A stretch of 64,000 nt of DNA from Methanosarcinales archaeon (GCA_905339155.1 CAJPFJ010000030.1:1-64000), one strand, 5' to 3'; shown: positions 54,504 through 63,567, counted from the first letter of the stretch. Made by a program: numbers and translations. Notes: generated by a model from the sequence alone, not told the origin.

Positions 54504-55445
54504 TCAATCAACTTTAAGATATCCCCCTATAATTCTTGTGCCAGCGTTTCCTGCAAGTGCATCAAGTGCCTTATCAAGGCTTGATATGATCGCCAACTTT
54601 CCGCCGGATTTAATGAACCCGATAGCAGCAAGCACTTTTGGTTCCATGCTCCCTTTTCCAAAATGTCTCTCTTTTATATATCTCTCACCTTGAGAAACAG
54701 TTATTTCATGAAGGTCGACCTGGTTGCTTTTTCCGTAATTCAATGCTGCATTTTCAACATCCGTAAGGATCAATAAAGTGTCTGCGCCGATGTCTTTTGC
54801 CACCAGGCTTGCAGTCAGATCTTTATCTATGACAGCTTCAACCCCTACGAGTAAACCATTGTTCCGGATAACGGGGATACCTCCACCGCCTGCTGCGATA
54901 ACTGTTACACCTTCGGAAATTAGCTTCTTGATCGCAATTTCTTCAACAATCTCAAGCGGATCTGGAGATGGAACCACCCTGCGGTATCCTTTTTTATCCT
55001 GGATCATCTTTACCCCCCGCGCCATCATCATCTTTGCCCTTTCTTCAGTATAATAAAGACCTATGGGCTTTGTAGGATTCCCGAATGAACAGCAGGATCC
55101 TTCAACTATCACCTGTGTAAGAATTGTCACTACATCTTTCTTGACCCCGATTCCCCAAAGCATGTTAATAAGAGATTGCTGCAACGAATAACCAAGCATA
55201 CCCTGGGTCTGGGCGCCACAAATATCCAGCGGCTGGGGATGCACAAGTCCGCATTCTTCCTGCATCGTGAGGATATTTCCTATCTGGGGGCCGTTTCCAT
55301 GCGTCAAAACAACATCATGACCCACACTGATTATCTGTGCGATCTCCCTGCACGTTCTGTCTATCAATTCCTGTTGTTCTTTTGGATTTCCTTTTTCAGG
55401 ATTTAATATTGCATTCCCACCGATGGCTATTACTATCAGGCTCAT
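54504..55445 (-). CDS. arcC: Carbamate kinase
   Basis: 313 residues, full length. N-terminal IAIGGNAI, then THGNGPQIG (substrate/phosphate loop), AAGGGGIPV and a C-terminal GTRIIG end typical of carbamate kinases. It forms carbamoyl phosphate from carbamate and ATP or the reverse, here perhaps for ATP gain or for carbamoyl phosphate supply. No arginine deiminase or ornithine carbamoyltransferase is seen nearby. Confidence 0.95.
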   Translation of the reverse strand: MSLIVIAIGGNAILNPEKGNPKEQQELIDRTCREIAQIISVGHDVVLTHGNGPQIGNILTMQEECGLVHPQPLDICGAQTQGMLGYSLQQSLINMLWGIGVKKDVVTILTQVIVEGSCCSFGNPTKPIGLYYTEERAKMMMARGVKMIQDKKGYRRVVPSPDPLEIVEEIAIKKLISEGVTVIAAGGGGIPVIRNNGLLVGVEAVIDKDLTASLVAKDIGADTLLILTDVENAALNYGKSNQVDLHEITVSQGERYIKERHFGKGSMEPKVLAAIGFIKSGGKLAIISSLDKALDALAGNAGTRIIGGYLKVD

Positions 55446-55924
55446 ATTTGTTTCTATATAGATTATTTGTATGTTAAATAATTACTGAAAAAACATCAGG
55501 GGGAATCTATCTGCGGCAATGAGGGATATCATTCCTGAACTGGCCTATGTGAATATCAGTAATGAAAATGGCCTGTTCTTAAAAATTTTTTTGCGATTTT
55601 ATTTAACATGACCGAAAAGTTACTATATTATGAGGTTCCTAATATAGAATAGGAAAAGAACAATAAAAAACAGGAATAGTCTAACGGGGGAGCCTTATTC
55701 GGTTAAAGTGGATGAAAATGCCGTAACTGAAATAACTGCGCAGGTGTTGGACATGAGGATGATAATATTTCAATAATGGATTGCACTTTTTGGTGTGAAT
55801 TCAAAGGGGCTAATGAAAACAAGGGTGGCGAAGCGGTTGATGTGATTGTGAGGAGGATTTTGAAATAATAAAATATATAACAGTTAAAATCAAATTTTGG
55901 TGGAAGCGAAATGAGGTGATATAA
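55446..55924. other. Gene-poor stretch with short gene remnants
   Basis: 479 bases. A plus-strand 30-codon frame at 55776-55868 (with ENKGGEAVDVIVRRILK) and a fragment near 55690-55780 (GEPYSVKVDENAVTEITAQV) read protein-like but have no family I can name; they look like remains of a deleted gene. No RNA gene is visible. Confidence 0.35.
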
Positions 55925-56188
55925 ATGGGAAGGATAAAAAGTCAATCAAATGATACCATGATAACCCTGGTACGTATAGGAGATACCGAGGTGGGTATTG
56001 TATCTGTGGGAGAAGTATTTGAAAGAATATATCAGGGAAAGAAAAAACCCGAAGAGATCGAAAGAATTGAACTTGTGAGGGAACTTTCAGACTATAATTT
56101 TGTGCCAGACGGGTCATGGAATGAATATGCAGAGGTTTTAATCAGCGAATATGAAAAATATTATAATAAAAAGATCCTGGGTCATTGA
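55925..56188 (+). CDS. Hypothetical protein of 87 residues
   Basis: Beta-alpha small protein; GAGGTGAT lies upstream of the ATG. It has a short N-terminal beta part (VRIGDTEVGIVSVGEVFERI) followed by a charged helical region (PEEIERIELVRELSDY) and a C-terminal helix with EYEKYYNKK. No signal peptide, cysteines or membrane segments. I do not recognise the family; it looks like a genuine archaeal small protein because the start site is good and the composition normal. Confidence 0.6.
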   Translation: MGRIKSQSNDTMITLVRIGDTEVGIVSVGEVFERIYQGKKKPEEIERIELVRELSDYNFVPDGSWNEYAEVLISEYEKYYNKKILGH

Positions 56189-56232
56189 TAAGATTAGTTG
56201 ATGTCGAAATTAATAAGTAGACATGCTCATCG

Positions 56233-57048
56233 ATGCTTTTTACCTGTCGCTTGATTATGCAAAATAAACGATTTCAAAAATGGCATTTAACTCTAAAAGT
56301 TTTACCAATTGTACTATTAGTTATCATTTTGAAACTTCTTGCCCATCAATTTGGCCTGGAGTTCATTTCACTAAATCCACTATTTACCGGTATTGTTACT
56401 GCTAACATATTCCTGTTGGGATTTCTCATCGCCGGTGTTTTATCCGATTATAAAGAGAGTGAAAAATTACCAGGAGACTTAGCATCCAGTATTGAAACAA
56501 TTGTTGATGAATGTACAATAATATACAAAAACAAGAAAGCAAAGCCAGCACAAGAATGCTTGGGGCATACCCTGGATATGACAAACTCCATAAACAACTG
56601 GTTTCATAAAAAGGAACGCACGAGAGCCTTAATGGATAAACTGTCCGCATTTAATGATTTTTTTCTTGCTTTTGAGTCTTTAACCCAGGCCAATTTTATC
56701 GCAAGATTAAAACAGGAACAAAGCGCGATCCGACGCATGTTAATTCGGATCCATACCATCCGTGAAACCTCTTTTGTTTCAAGCGGATACGCAATCGCAG
56801 AAGCAATTGCCTTAATTCTTGCAATAGGACTAATATTTGTTAAGATCGACCCTTTTTATGAAGCTCTCTTTTTTGTTGGCGCTATCACTTTTTTACAAAT
56901 ATATATGATCCTCCTCATTAAAGATCTGGATAATCCATTCGAATATTATGGCGAGGGACCAGATGAGATTTCTTTAAAACCCCTGCAGGATTTGAAGTTC
57001 AGGATCGAAGAAAAAATTAAATCCCAAGAGCCTTATTCGTCTTCCTGA
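56233..57048 (+). CDS. Four-helix membrane protein (bestrophin-like/DUF4239-like)
   Basis: 271 residues. Membrane helices lie near residues 25-42, 50-72, 185-205 and 212-232, with a helical cytoplasmic part (~75-180) between pairs, a topology like bestrophin-type or DUF4239 channels. An in-frame ATG at residue 9 (MQNKRFQKW) is an alternative start. The 3' end overlaps the convergent gap gene by 32 bases, an unusual tail-to-tail overlap. Function unknown; an ion channel is possible. Confidence 0.7.
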   Translation: MLFTCRLIMQNKRFQKWHLTLKVLPIVLLVIILKLLAHQFGLEFISLNPLFTGIVTANIFLLGFLIAGVLSDYKESEKLPGDLASSIETIVDECTIIYKNKKAKPAQECLGHTLDMTNSINNWFHKKERTRALMDKLSAFNDFFLAFESLTQANFIARLKQEQSAIRRMLIRIHTIRETSFVSSGYAIAEAIALILAIGLIFVKIDPFYEALFFVGAITFLQIYMILLIKDLDNPFEYYGEGPDEISLKPLQDLKFRIEEKIKSQEPYSSS

Positions 57049-58030
57049 TCGATTTTGCCCCGTCTTTCTCAATTTCAAGAAGTGACCTGATGGCATCCAC
57101 GTTTTCAGGTACTACATCTGATTCCTGGTGTATAGCCTGGAAGAAATATAACTCGCCTTTGTTAATGGCAATTGAGTCTTTCCACACTACATTTTCCCAC
57201 ATATCGCCTCTTGGCCTTCCAAGGTCTTTGGCAAATTCCATTGCTTCTGCTGTTGATTTTATCCTGTCCTTGCCGGATACGAGCCTGATGCGAGGTCTTT
57301 TTTCAAAGACACTAATAACATCAGCATCATTGCATGCCCTTTTCAACTCAATATTAAGCGCATGAAGGTGCATTAGCGTCGTAGAAGTCTTTACGGCCAT
57401 TGTCGTGATATCTATATCGGGAAGAATTGAATTGACATCAGGGCCGTGGTGCGAAGGAAGCTTGATGGGGTCAGGAATAAGAGCATTTATCGGCCCGGTT
57501 TTTATATCATTTGGGTCGGCAGCCCTTCGCATTAATGTTACCCTTGCTTTCTTTACGCCGAATGCATTGTCAAGAGCATACAAAATCCTGACAAGTCCAG
57601 TCGTATTGCATGAAACCACTCTTGCAAAATCGCGCCCCAATCCATCAGGATAATTCGCCTCGGAGTTAAAAGAAAATCCGGTAAGTTCGTGATCCTCCCC
57701 GCCCTGCCAGATGGCCTTTACACCGCGTTTTGCATATAGTTTCTTATATTCCTCCCCGGTACCTCCAGGTGTTGCATCAATAACGATATCAGCTTTATCA
57801 AGAAGGTCATCAAGCGTTCCGCTGATCTCAATTTTTGATTTCTTGAATTCCTCCATATTTTCATTTGACGGCACGTAGAGGTCGTACCCTTTTTCCTTCG
57901 CGATGCGCGCCTCGAAACTGGGTCTTGTCTTAACGACACCGACGATTTCCATATCATCCTGTGCAGCCACTGCATCTGCCACACGTTTTCCGATTGTCCC
58001 GAAACCATTGATTGCGACTTTTGCCAACAT
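57017..58030 (-). CDS. gap: Glyceraldehyde-3-phosphate dehydrogenase, archaeal type
   Basis: 337 residues. Cofactor motif AINGFGTIGKRVADA, DATPGGTGEE, and catalytic Cys141 in VVSCNTTGLVR; MRRAADPNDIKTGPINALIP is characteristic of archaeal GAPDH. Oxidises glyceraldehyde 3-phosphate with phosphate and NAD(P) in glycolysis, or the reverse in gluconeogenesis. A CooT-like small gene ends 21 bases before its start on the same strand. Confidence 0.96.
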   Translation of the reverse strand: MLAKVAINGFGTIGKRVADAVAAQDDMEIVGVVKTRPSFEARIAKEKGYDLYVPSNENMEEFKKSKIEISGTLDDLLDKADIVIDATPGGTGEEYKKLYAKRGVKAIWQGGEDHELTGFSFNSEANYPDGLGRDFARVVSCNTTGLVRILYALDNAFGVKKARVTLMRRAADPNDIKTGPINALIPDPIKLPSHHGPDVNSILPDIDITTMAVKTSTTLMHLHALNIELKRACNDADVISVFEKRPRIRLVSGKDRIKSTAEAMEFAKDLGRPRGDMWENVVWKDSIAINKGELYFFQAIHQESDVVPENVDAIRSLLEIEKDGAKSIRKTNKALGI

Positions 58031-58051
58031 GTTCTTCCCTGCATCAATTAT

Positions 58052-58225
58052 TCAATTTTCTATTATAGCTTCCTGTCTTGTCAGATTGACATCCTTGATC
58101 CTGCCACTAACGGTCTTACTCTCACCGAGCAGGCTCTGGAGTATGATATTGTCCTTTTCCTGTGTGATTCGCACCACATCTTCCATGATCGTTTTTCCAT
58201 TAAGGATTACTTTTAGTTCACACAT
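58052..58225 (-). CDS. CooT-like small nickel-binding protein
   Basis: 57 residues: MCELKVILNGKTIMEDV then a middle strand and GRIKDVNLTRQEAIIEN. The N-terminal Met-Cys and the LLGE...V.GRIK pattern match the CooT family of small nickel-binding proteins linked to CO dehydrogenase maturation. It is a beta-barrel size fold. The gene precedes gap by 21 bases, so the two are probably co-transcribed; CODH/ACS genes are not in this window. Assignment is by motif memory. Confidence 0.75.
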   Translation of the reverse strand: MCELKVILNGKTIMEDVVRITQEKDNIILQSLLGESKTVSGRIKDVNLTRQEAIIEN

Positions 58226-58290
58226 AGTATGTTAAATCGGTCTATTTGATATTAATATTTATCATACCCTGCAACTATACTGCTCTGGTT

Positions 58291-59181
58291 ATGGCTGAAC
58301 TAAAAGGACTCATAATACCCGATCACACTGTCATGGAAGAGCACTCTATCGTTGTCCAGGGAGATGTTCTTGTGGGGAATTATGCAGAACTGGGTTACGG
58401 CCTGATCGCTAACCTGATCGTCGCAGGTGAGCATGTCAAGATCAATGGGAATGTCATTTCAAGCGATGATGTCCGCATCGATATGTGGTCAGAGATCAAA
58501 GGTGAAGTCAGAACAAAGTCTGATGCATACCTGGGGGAATTTGTCAAAATATCAGGGAAACTCTTTGCTGCAGGGAATCTTGATGTGGGGAATAATGTTA
58601 AGATCGATGACGGGTACGATGTAAAAGGATGGCTGGTCGTACGCCAGCCTCTTCCTGTTGTAATGTTCATTTTCTTATATATGCTGGCGCTGCTGCAACT
58701 GGGAAGTGAAGAAGAAGTGGAAAAAGCGCTCGAAGAGCTCTTCTCGGATAATACCCCGGAGAATAAATTATTATCAATCCCGAACAGGGCAAAGATAGAC
58801 CTTGATACAATAAGAGCAAATACACGCGCGATCGTGGGAAACCATTGCAGACTGATCGGGAATTTCCGATCCAGGTCAATGACTATGGGAAACCATGATA
58901 CATTGTTTGGAAGCATCCGTACTTCGGGCGATATTAGCATAGGTAAAGGTTGTACTGTCCATGGGAATCTTATTTCAACAAAAGGAAAGGTAAAGATCGG
59001 GCGAAACAGCCGGATACTGGGTAAAATAACAGCGGATAGTATTGTACTTCATGAAACTTCAAAAACAGATGGAGCATTGACAGCGCTAAACGGTGTTACG
59101 AAAGAACAGGATGACCTGGAAGGATTTGGCGAGATCGAGACAAAGTTGTTCTATGGATTTTTACTGCTTGATGATGTTTGA
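58291..59181 (+). CDS. Bactofilin-like (polymer-forming cytoskeletal) protein
   Basis: 296 residues from the ATG at 58291. Two beta-helix stretches rich in short hexapeptide-like steps: residues ~15-125 (EHSIVVQGDVLVGNYAEL, VKINGNVISSDDVRID, VKISGKLFAAGNLDV) and ~195-275 (LIGNFRSRSMTMGN, IRTSGDISIGKGCTVHGNL). They flank a central hydrophobic/helical segment (VVMFIFLYMLALLQLG) that may dip into the membrane. The repeats resemble bactofilin or DUF583 domains, which polymerise into filaments without nucleotide. A filament or surface role is inferred. Confidence 0.75.
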   Translation: MAELKGLIIPDHTVMEEHSIVVQGDVLVGNYAELGYGLIANLIVAGEHVKINGNVISSDDVRIDMWSEIKGEVRTKSDAYLGEFVKISGKLFAAGNLDVGNNVKIDDGYDVKGWLVVRQPLPVVMFIFLYMLALLQLGSEEEVEKALEELFSDNTPENKLLSIPNRAKIDLDTIRANTRAIVGNHCRLIGNFRSRSMTMGNHDTLFGSIRTSGDISIGKGCTVHGNLISTKGKVKIGRNSRILGKITADSIVLHETSKTDGALTALNGVTKEQDDLEGFGEIETKLFYGFLLLDDV

Positions 59182-59229
59182 CTGAAAGTATGGATATCAG
59201 ATGTTCTGAGAATGGGAACACAAATGGAT

Positions 59230-59733
59230 CTAATATACGGTAACGCTTTTTACGCCTTTTATCCTGGTAAGCGAATCCAGTAGGTCACCGCTCACCTTTC
59301 CTTCAGTTATTATTGTAAGCTGTGGATTTTCTGTCAGGTATGGGTCATCAGATACGGCCTGCCTGATAGTTACCCCATGCTCTGACACGGCTGTTGCGAC
59401 TGCTCCAAGGAGACCTTTTCGGGCAGCATTGTCAGGGGCAATGATTATTACGCCAAGACCGAGTAATGGCGCCACATCCCTTAAGAACGGTAATGTGCGG
59501 ACATTCTGGAATATCTGCATCAATTTCTCATTATTTGAAATAGTTTCACATGTTGCGTCAACAACTCTTCTATCAACTTCTATCTCATTTGCGATCTGGG
59601 TGTGAGGTATTTCAATACCACCTGAAACTACCCTGCCTTTTGCATTTATCTGGAAACCCCTTTCCAGAAGCAATCTGATCACCTTTTCTTGAGCCGGGTG
59701 GTTTTTAAATTTTTCCTGGATAATAGTCCACAT
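59230..59733 (-). CDS. ACT-domain regulator of amino acid metabolism (archaeal)
   Basis: 167 residues. Residues 1-75 look like a winged-helix-type DNA-binding unit (IPHTQIANEIEVDRRVVDAT); residues ~90-167 are an ACT domain (GLGVIIIAPDNAARKGLLG, LTIITEGKVSGDLLDSLTRI, then VKSVTVY). This is the archaeal COG2150-type predicted regulator, thought to respond to an amino acid. No ligand can be named. It lies between the bactofilin-like and flavodoxin genes, on the minus strand. Confidence 0.85.
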   Translation of the reverse strand: MWTIIQEKFKNHPAQEKVIRLLLERGFQINAKGRVVSGGIEIPHTQIANEIEVDRRVVDATCETISNNEKLMQIFQNVRTLPFLRDVAPLLGLGVIIIAPDNAARKGLLGAVATAVSEHGVTIRQAVSDDPYLTENPQLTIITEGKVSGDLLDSLTRIKGVKSVTVY

Positions 59734-59767
59734 TAGCTCTTAATATGGTAATTTTTGGTACTAATGT

Positions 59768-60205
59768 TTATCCGGCTTTTTTTACCTTTTCAGCAAGGTC
59801 TTTTCCCAGACGCTTGCATTCTTCAAGATCCTTCTCCTCAGGTTTATACTGGACCCGCAGCACCGGATCAATCACTTTCATGCCAAGTTCACGCAATTTT
59901 TCAGCGATCATTCCGGGAGCTTCGCCGCTCCATCCGTAAGACCCGAAGGCTGCTCCTATTTTTCCTTTAACGTTAGCATTTGATAAGTTGTCAATGAACT
60001 TTTCCATAGGTGGCAGCATCTTATAATGGAATGTTGATGAGCCTATTGCGATTGCGTCAGCGGATTTCACGTCTTCTATTTTTGTCTCATGGAAGTTCAT
60101 AGCAACAGCTTTGATATTTCTTGATGCAGCGCCTTCAACGATCGCATCCGCCATGGCTTTTGTGTTACCTGATGTACTTAAATATACGATTACTATTTTT
60201 GGCAT
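59768..60205 (-). CDS. Flavodoxin-like protein, paralog of the one at 42556
   Basis: 145 residues with the same FMN loops as its paralog (STSGNTKAMA, GSSTFHYKMLPPMEKFI, GSYGWSGEAP), differing at scattered positions. Both lack the diiron domain found in FprA. It probably carries electrons on FMN in the cytoplasm; two near-identical copies may serve different partners or conditions. An upstream element (60284-60306) is conserved with the other copy. Start at 60205 with a GGTGG-type site. Confidence 0.88.
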   Translation of the reverse strand: MPKIVIVYLSTSGNTKAMADAIVEGAASRNIKAVAMNFHETKIEDVKSADAIAIGSSTFHYKMLPPMEKFIDNLSNANVKGKIGAAFGSYGWSGEAPGMIAEKLRELGMKVIDPVLRVQYKPEEKDLEECKRLGKDLAEKVKKAG

Positions 60206-60283
60206 GATTTTTCCACCTTATTTATAGTATCTCTTTGAGATGGGATTTTTTTTCACTATCCCTACTCATTATATGGTTGAAAC

Positions 60284-60306
60284 TAATCTCGGATAAAGCT
60301 TTCGTT
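60284..60306 (-). promoter_or_regulatory. Conserved upstream element of the second flavodoxin
   Basis: Matches 43059-43081 at 19 of 23 positions, lying 79-101 bases before the start. Read on the minus strand it has CGAAAGCTTTATC, a plausible BRE-TATA core. Confidence 0.45.
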
Positions 60307-60372
60307 GACATAATATCAAATATTTAAGCGTCCTGGCAAAAGAACATAAATGTTAGGCGCTTTTAAAATACC

Positions 60373-60852
60373 ATGATCGTTATCGGAATCGACCCGGGGC
60401 TTGCAACTGTGGGCTTTGGAGTAATAAGGACAGAAAACGGGAACATCACTCCCATAAGCTATGGATGTATCAAGACATCCCCCGATAAACAAACACCACA
60501 GCGTCTTCTGGATATATTCAACGAAATAACATCTCTTTTTGAAAAATACAAACCGGAGGTCATCGCAGTTGAAACACTCTTTTTCAGTAAGAATGTCACT
60601 AATGGGTTGAGTGTAAGCGAGGCAAGGGGCGTAATATTCCTTGCAGCCGCGCAGCGCAATATCCCGATCTTTGAATACACCCCAAACCAGGTGAAGCAGG
60701 CAATAACGGGTTCGGGAAAGGCTGACAAGAAACAGATGCAGGAGATGATAAAGAGGCTCCTTGACCTTGATGAGATACCAGAACCTGATGATGCTGCTGA
60801 TGGCCTGTCGATTGCTTTATGTCATATAAACTGGCAGAAGCAAGTTTTATAA
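60373..60852 (+). CDS. ruvC: Holliday junction resolvase RuvC
   Basis: 159 residues, full length for RuvC. RNase H-like fold with acidic metal residues Asp7 (IGIDPGLATVGFG), Glu67 (IAVETLFF), and Asp140/Asp143 (EPDDAADGLS). The cleavage loop residues and helices (NVTNGLSVSEARG, GSGKADKKQMQ) follow the bacterial pattern. It cuts Holliday junctions symmetrically in DNA repair and recombination. With ruvA and ruvB nearby a full bacterial resolvasome is encoded. Archaea normally use Hjc, so this is notable. Confidence 0.95.
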   Translation: MIVIGIDPGLATVGFGVIRTENGNITPISYGCIKTSPDKQTPQRLLDIFNEITSLFEKYKPEVIAVETLFFSKNVTNGLSVSEARGVIFLAAAQRNIPIFEYTPNQVKQAITGSGKADKKQMQEMIKRLLDLDEIPEPDDAADGLSIALCHINWQKQVL

Positions 60853-60878
60853 AAAATTGCAAAACATCGAAATGGCCT

Positions 60879-61247
60879 CTAAGTCTTTTTCTTTATTTTA
60901 TTCAATAATTTATGCCATTCGTAAAGAAACATTACTAATCCCGAAAATGCTATAAGTTCAAATAGTTCATAAGTTGTGGAATCCGGTGCTAATTCATCAA
61001 GACCTTCTAAAAATTCATGAGACAACATAAAAAAACCCATAATAATTATAAATATACTACTTCGAATGAAACTTCCTTTTTGTGAAATTATTTCGTCTGA
61101 ATTCCCTTGATCTTTTTTCAGGAATTTCCATGTAAGAGCTATTTGAATACCTAGATAAACCGTGAACAGGGAAAGTATTATAATACTTGCTTGAATAATT
61201 TTATATAATGAATCATCGTCAATTATGGTTCCTAACAACCTATCCAT
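60879..61247 (-). CDS. Small membrane protein with three predicted helices
   Basis: 122 residues; membrane helices near 15-38, 62-80 and 92-110. The segment FFMLSHEFLEGLDELA between helices 2 and 3 is conserved-looking and amphipathic. It sits on the minus strand between ruvC and ruvA, separating the two. I do not recognise the family; it is not related to Ruv proteins. A ribosome binding site is not clear. Confidence 0.6.
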   Translation of the reverse strand: MDRLLGTIIDDDSLYKIIQASIIILSLFTVYLGIQIALTWKFLKKDQGNSDEIISQKGSFIRSSIFIIIMGFFMLSHEFLEGLDELAPDSTTYELFELIAFSGLVMFLYEWHKLLNKIKKKT

Positions 61248-61401
61248 TATCCATACCTGCCCATATTATTCTGTATTATACTATTTAGGTATATATATTT
61301 ATGCATGAAAATATCATGATAGTTAATATTATAATTATACAAAGGGAAATGGTGGACAAACTATATGGGTTAAATAATACCAGAACCTTAATAGAACTAC
61401 T

Positions 61402-61980
61402 ATGATTTCCCATATTTATGGTGAGATTGCACAATGTGGCGAAGGATTTGTTGTGGTCGATGTTGGCGGTATCGGATATCAGGTGAATGTGACAAAACCG
61501 ATAGTGTATGAACTCACAGGGAAGAAAGAAAAAATAAAATTTTATACTTACCTCCATGTCAGGGAAGATGCCCACATACTCTATGGTTTTTTAAACCAGA
61601 GCGAGCTTGAGATGTTCAAGCTCCTCATAAGTGTTACAAGAGTGGGGCCCCAGATAGCCATGAACATCCTTTCACAAATAAAAATTGAAGAGCTTGCAGC
61701 TGCAATAATCCATGAGGATGAAAAAGTCCTGACCCGCATTTCCGGGGTGGGCGCTAAGAATGCCAAACGCCTGATCCTGGAATTGAAGGATAAAATGACA
61801 AAGAAAATGGAAGGATTTGAACTTCCAACCACAAGCAATGTAAATTACGATGCTGTGAGCGCGCTTGTTTCGCTTGGATTCCCAAGGCAGTCGGCACAGA
61901 GGGCTGTGGAGGCAGTTTCGGAAGGCGAACAGAAGGTGGAAACGATAATCAAGGCGGCGCTTTTGAAATTGAAGGAATAA
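61402..61980 (+). CDS. ruvA: Holliday junction DNA helicase subunit RuvA
   Basis: 192 residues. Domain I OB fold ([20 protein letters not shown]), domain II with tandem helix-hairpin-helix motifs ([17 protein letters not shown] and [18 protein letters not shown]), and domain III ([21 protein letters not shown]), which contacts RuvB. It binds the four-way junction as a tetramer. The ruvB start lies 5 bases past its stop, a tight operon. Confidence 0.95.
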   Translation: MISHIYGEIAQCGEGFVVVDVGGIGYQVNVTKPIVYELTGKKEKIKFYTYLHVREDAHILYGFLNQSELEMFKLLISVTRVGPQIAMNILSQIKIEELAAAIIHEDEKVLTRISGVGAKNAKRLILELKDKMTKKMEGFELPTTSNVNYDAVSALVSLGFPRQSAQRAVEAVSEGEQKVETIIKAALLKLKE

Positions 61981-61985
61981 TCAAT

Positions 61986-62972
61986 ATGGAAGAGCGAATA
62001 ATCACCCCGATCTCACAAAATGAAGAAAAAGAAGAGTTCACCATCCGCCCCGGCAGGCTTGATGATTTCATAGGCCAGCGTGCGCTCAAGGAGTCATTGA
62101 AAATATTCATAGAGGCATCAAAGAAACGGGGCGAGCCCCTTGACCATATCCTGTTTTCAGGACCTCCGGGTCTTGGAAAAACAACTCTTGCCCATATTAT
62201 TGCACATGAGCTGGGCTCAAATATCAAAAGCACGTCCGGGCCTGTCCTTGAAAAACCTGGAGACCTTGCGGCGATCCTCACGGCGCTCAAGAAAGGGGAT
62301 GTGCTCTTTATTGACGAGATACACCGCCTGAATCCTGTTATTGAAGAGATATTGTATCCTGCGATGGAGGATTACGAGATTGATGTCATGATTGGTGAGG
62401 GCCCAAGCGCGCGCTCCATAAAATTGAGTCTTGATCGATTTACTCTCATTGGCGCCACAACCAGGGTTGGGCTACTTGGCTCACCGTTTCGTGACAGGTT
62501 CGGCTTTATCTCAAGACTTAACCTGTATTCCGTGGATGAGCTCATAGAAGTTGTTTCCCGCAGCGCTTCTATCCTGAAAATCCCTCTGACAAAGGAAGGC
62601 TCCCAAGAGATCGCAAAACGAAGCCGTGGGACACCGCGCATTGCTAACAGGCTGCTTCGGCGCGCATGGGATTTTGCCATGGTGAGAGCAGAAGGCAACA
62701 TCACGCAGAATGTTGCGGATTCCGCGCTCACAATGCTTGGGATTGACAGGCTGGGGCTTGATGAGCTTGACAGGAAGATCCTTGGTATCATTTCAACAGA
62801 TTTTGGAGGAGGGCCTGTCGGGGCCAAGACCATTGCAATATCAGTTGGAGAAGAAGTCAGGACAATTGAAGAAGTTTACGAGCCATATCTTATCCAGATA
62901 GGATTTATCAAAAGAACACCACAGGGAAGAGAGACGACTGCTGCTGCTAAAGAACATATTAATAATAAATAG
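61986..62972 (+). CDS. ruvB: Holliday junction DNA helicase subunit RuvB
   Basis: 328 residues. AAA+ motor with Walker [12 protein letters not shown], Walker [10 protein letters not shown], sensor 1 [11 protein letters not shown], arginine finger region SPFRDRFGF, sensor 2 [16 protein letters not shown], and the C-terminal winged helix ([11 protein letters not shown] to [10 protein letters not shown]). The N-terminus [14 protein letters not shown] is typical of bacterial RuvB. With RuvA it drives branch migration by ATP hydrolysis. Start ATG at 61986 with AAGGAAT upstream. Confidence 0.97.
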   Translation: MEERIITPISQNEEKEEFTIRPGRLDDFIGQRALKESLKIFIEASKKRGEPLDHILFSGPPGLGKTTLAHIIAHELGSNIKSTSGPVLEKPGDLAAILTALKKGDVLFIDEIHRLNPVIEEILYPAMEDYEIDVMIGEGPSARSIKLSLDRFTLIGATTRVGLLGSPFRDRFGFISRLNLYSVDELIEVVSRSASILKIPLTKEGSQEIAKRSRGTPRIANRLLRRAWDFAMVRAEGNITQNVADSALTMLGIDRLGLDELDRKILGIISTDFGGGPVGAKTIAISVGEEVRTIEEVYEPYLIQIGFIKRTPQGRETTAAAKEHINNK

Positions 62973-62997
62973 TCTCCGATGCTGTTTTGAAAATCTC

Positions 62998-63567
62998 TTA
63001 TATCCTGATCAAATCATAAAGCAGCTTCATCGCTTCCTTTTCGCCCGGACCACCGCATTTGTGGACAATAGTATTGTAATGATCGATGCGATCAAGGTAT
63101 TTTTGTTCTTTTAAAACAACATATCGTGTAGCATGGACTGTTGCCTCAATGACGGCATTGGCACCGCGATTTATGGGCTTGATCTTTCGCTGCAATATTT
63201 TTGATTTGACTGCCAGGAGTTCAACGACTGAAATATTCTCACCTTTCTTGATCCTGCAATCAAAAATGATCCACCCCGGGACACCTTTCAGGACAGGGAA
63301 TCCTTCAACAAAATCAAATTTCTCATGTCCAATATCAGAAAGAGCAGACTGCACAAATAAAATCGTGTCATCAACGATATTTGCGCAAGCTTTCGGTTTC
63401 CCAATTATGTTATCCAGTGTCTTTGATTTGTATATCCTTGCAAAAAGTTTTCCGTTCTTCATATGCAAACCAATAGGTGCTGCATTTGGAATTCCTTCAA
63501 TTGAAATGGTCGTGAAAATAACCTCAAAGATCCCTTCCTGTATCCCGAATTCCTCAATGTCTATCAG
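62998..63567 (-). CDS. DUF447-family flavin-binding-like protein, likely with non-AUG start
   Basis: The first ATG in frame (63468) gives 156 residues, but homologous sequence is readable further upstream to about 63570 (DIEEFGIQEGIFEVIFTTIS, then EGIPNAAPIGLHMKNG), i.e. the normal N-terminal flavin-fold strand. No ATG, GTG or TTG exists in that stretch near the N-terminus; an in-frame CTG at 63565-63567 (or ATT at 63568-63570) follows GAGGGG at suitable spacing. I extend to the CTG. It overlaps the end of the CitG-like gene. DUF447 proteins have a split-barrel flavin-binding-like fold of unknown role. Confidence 0.75.
   Translation of the reverse strand: MIDIEEFGIQEGIFEVIFTTISIEGIPNAAPIGLHMKNGKLFARIYKSKTLDNIIGKPKACANIVDDTILFVQSALSDIGHEKFDFVEGFPVLKGVPGWIIFDCRIKKGENISVVELLAVKSKILQRKIKPINRGANAVIEATVHATRYVVLKEQKYLDRIDHYNTIVHKCGGPGEKEAMKLLYDLIRI

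Noticed and set aside
58395-58940. 181-codon minus-strand frame opposite the bactofilin-like gene
   Set aside because: Antisense shadow of the beta-helix repeats; no start site or family motif.
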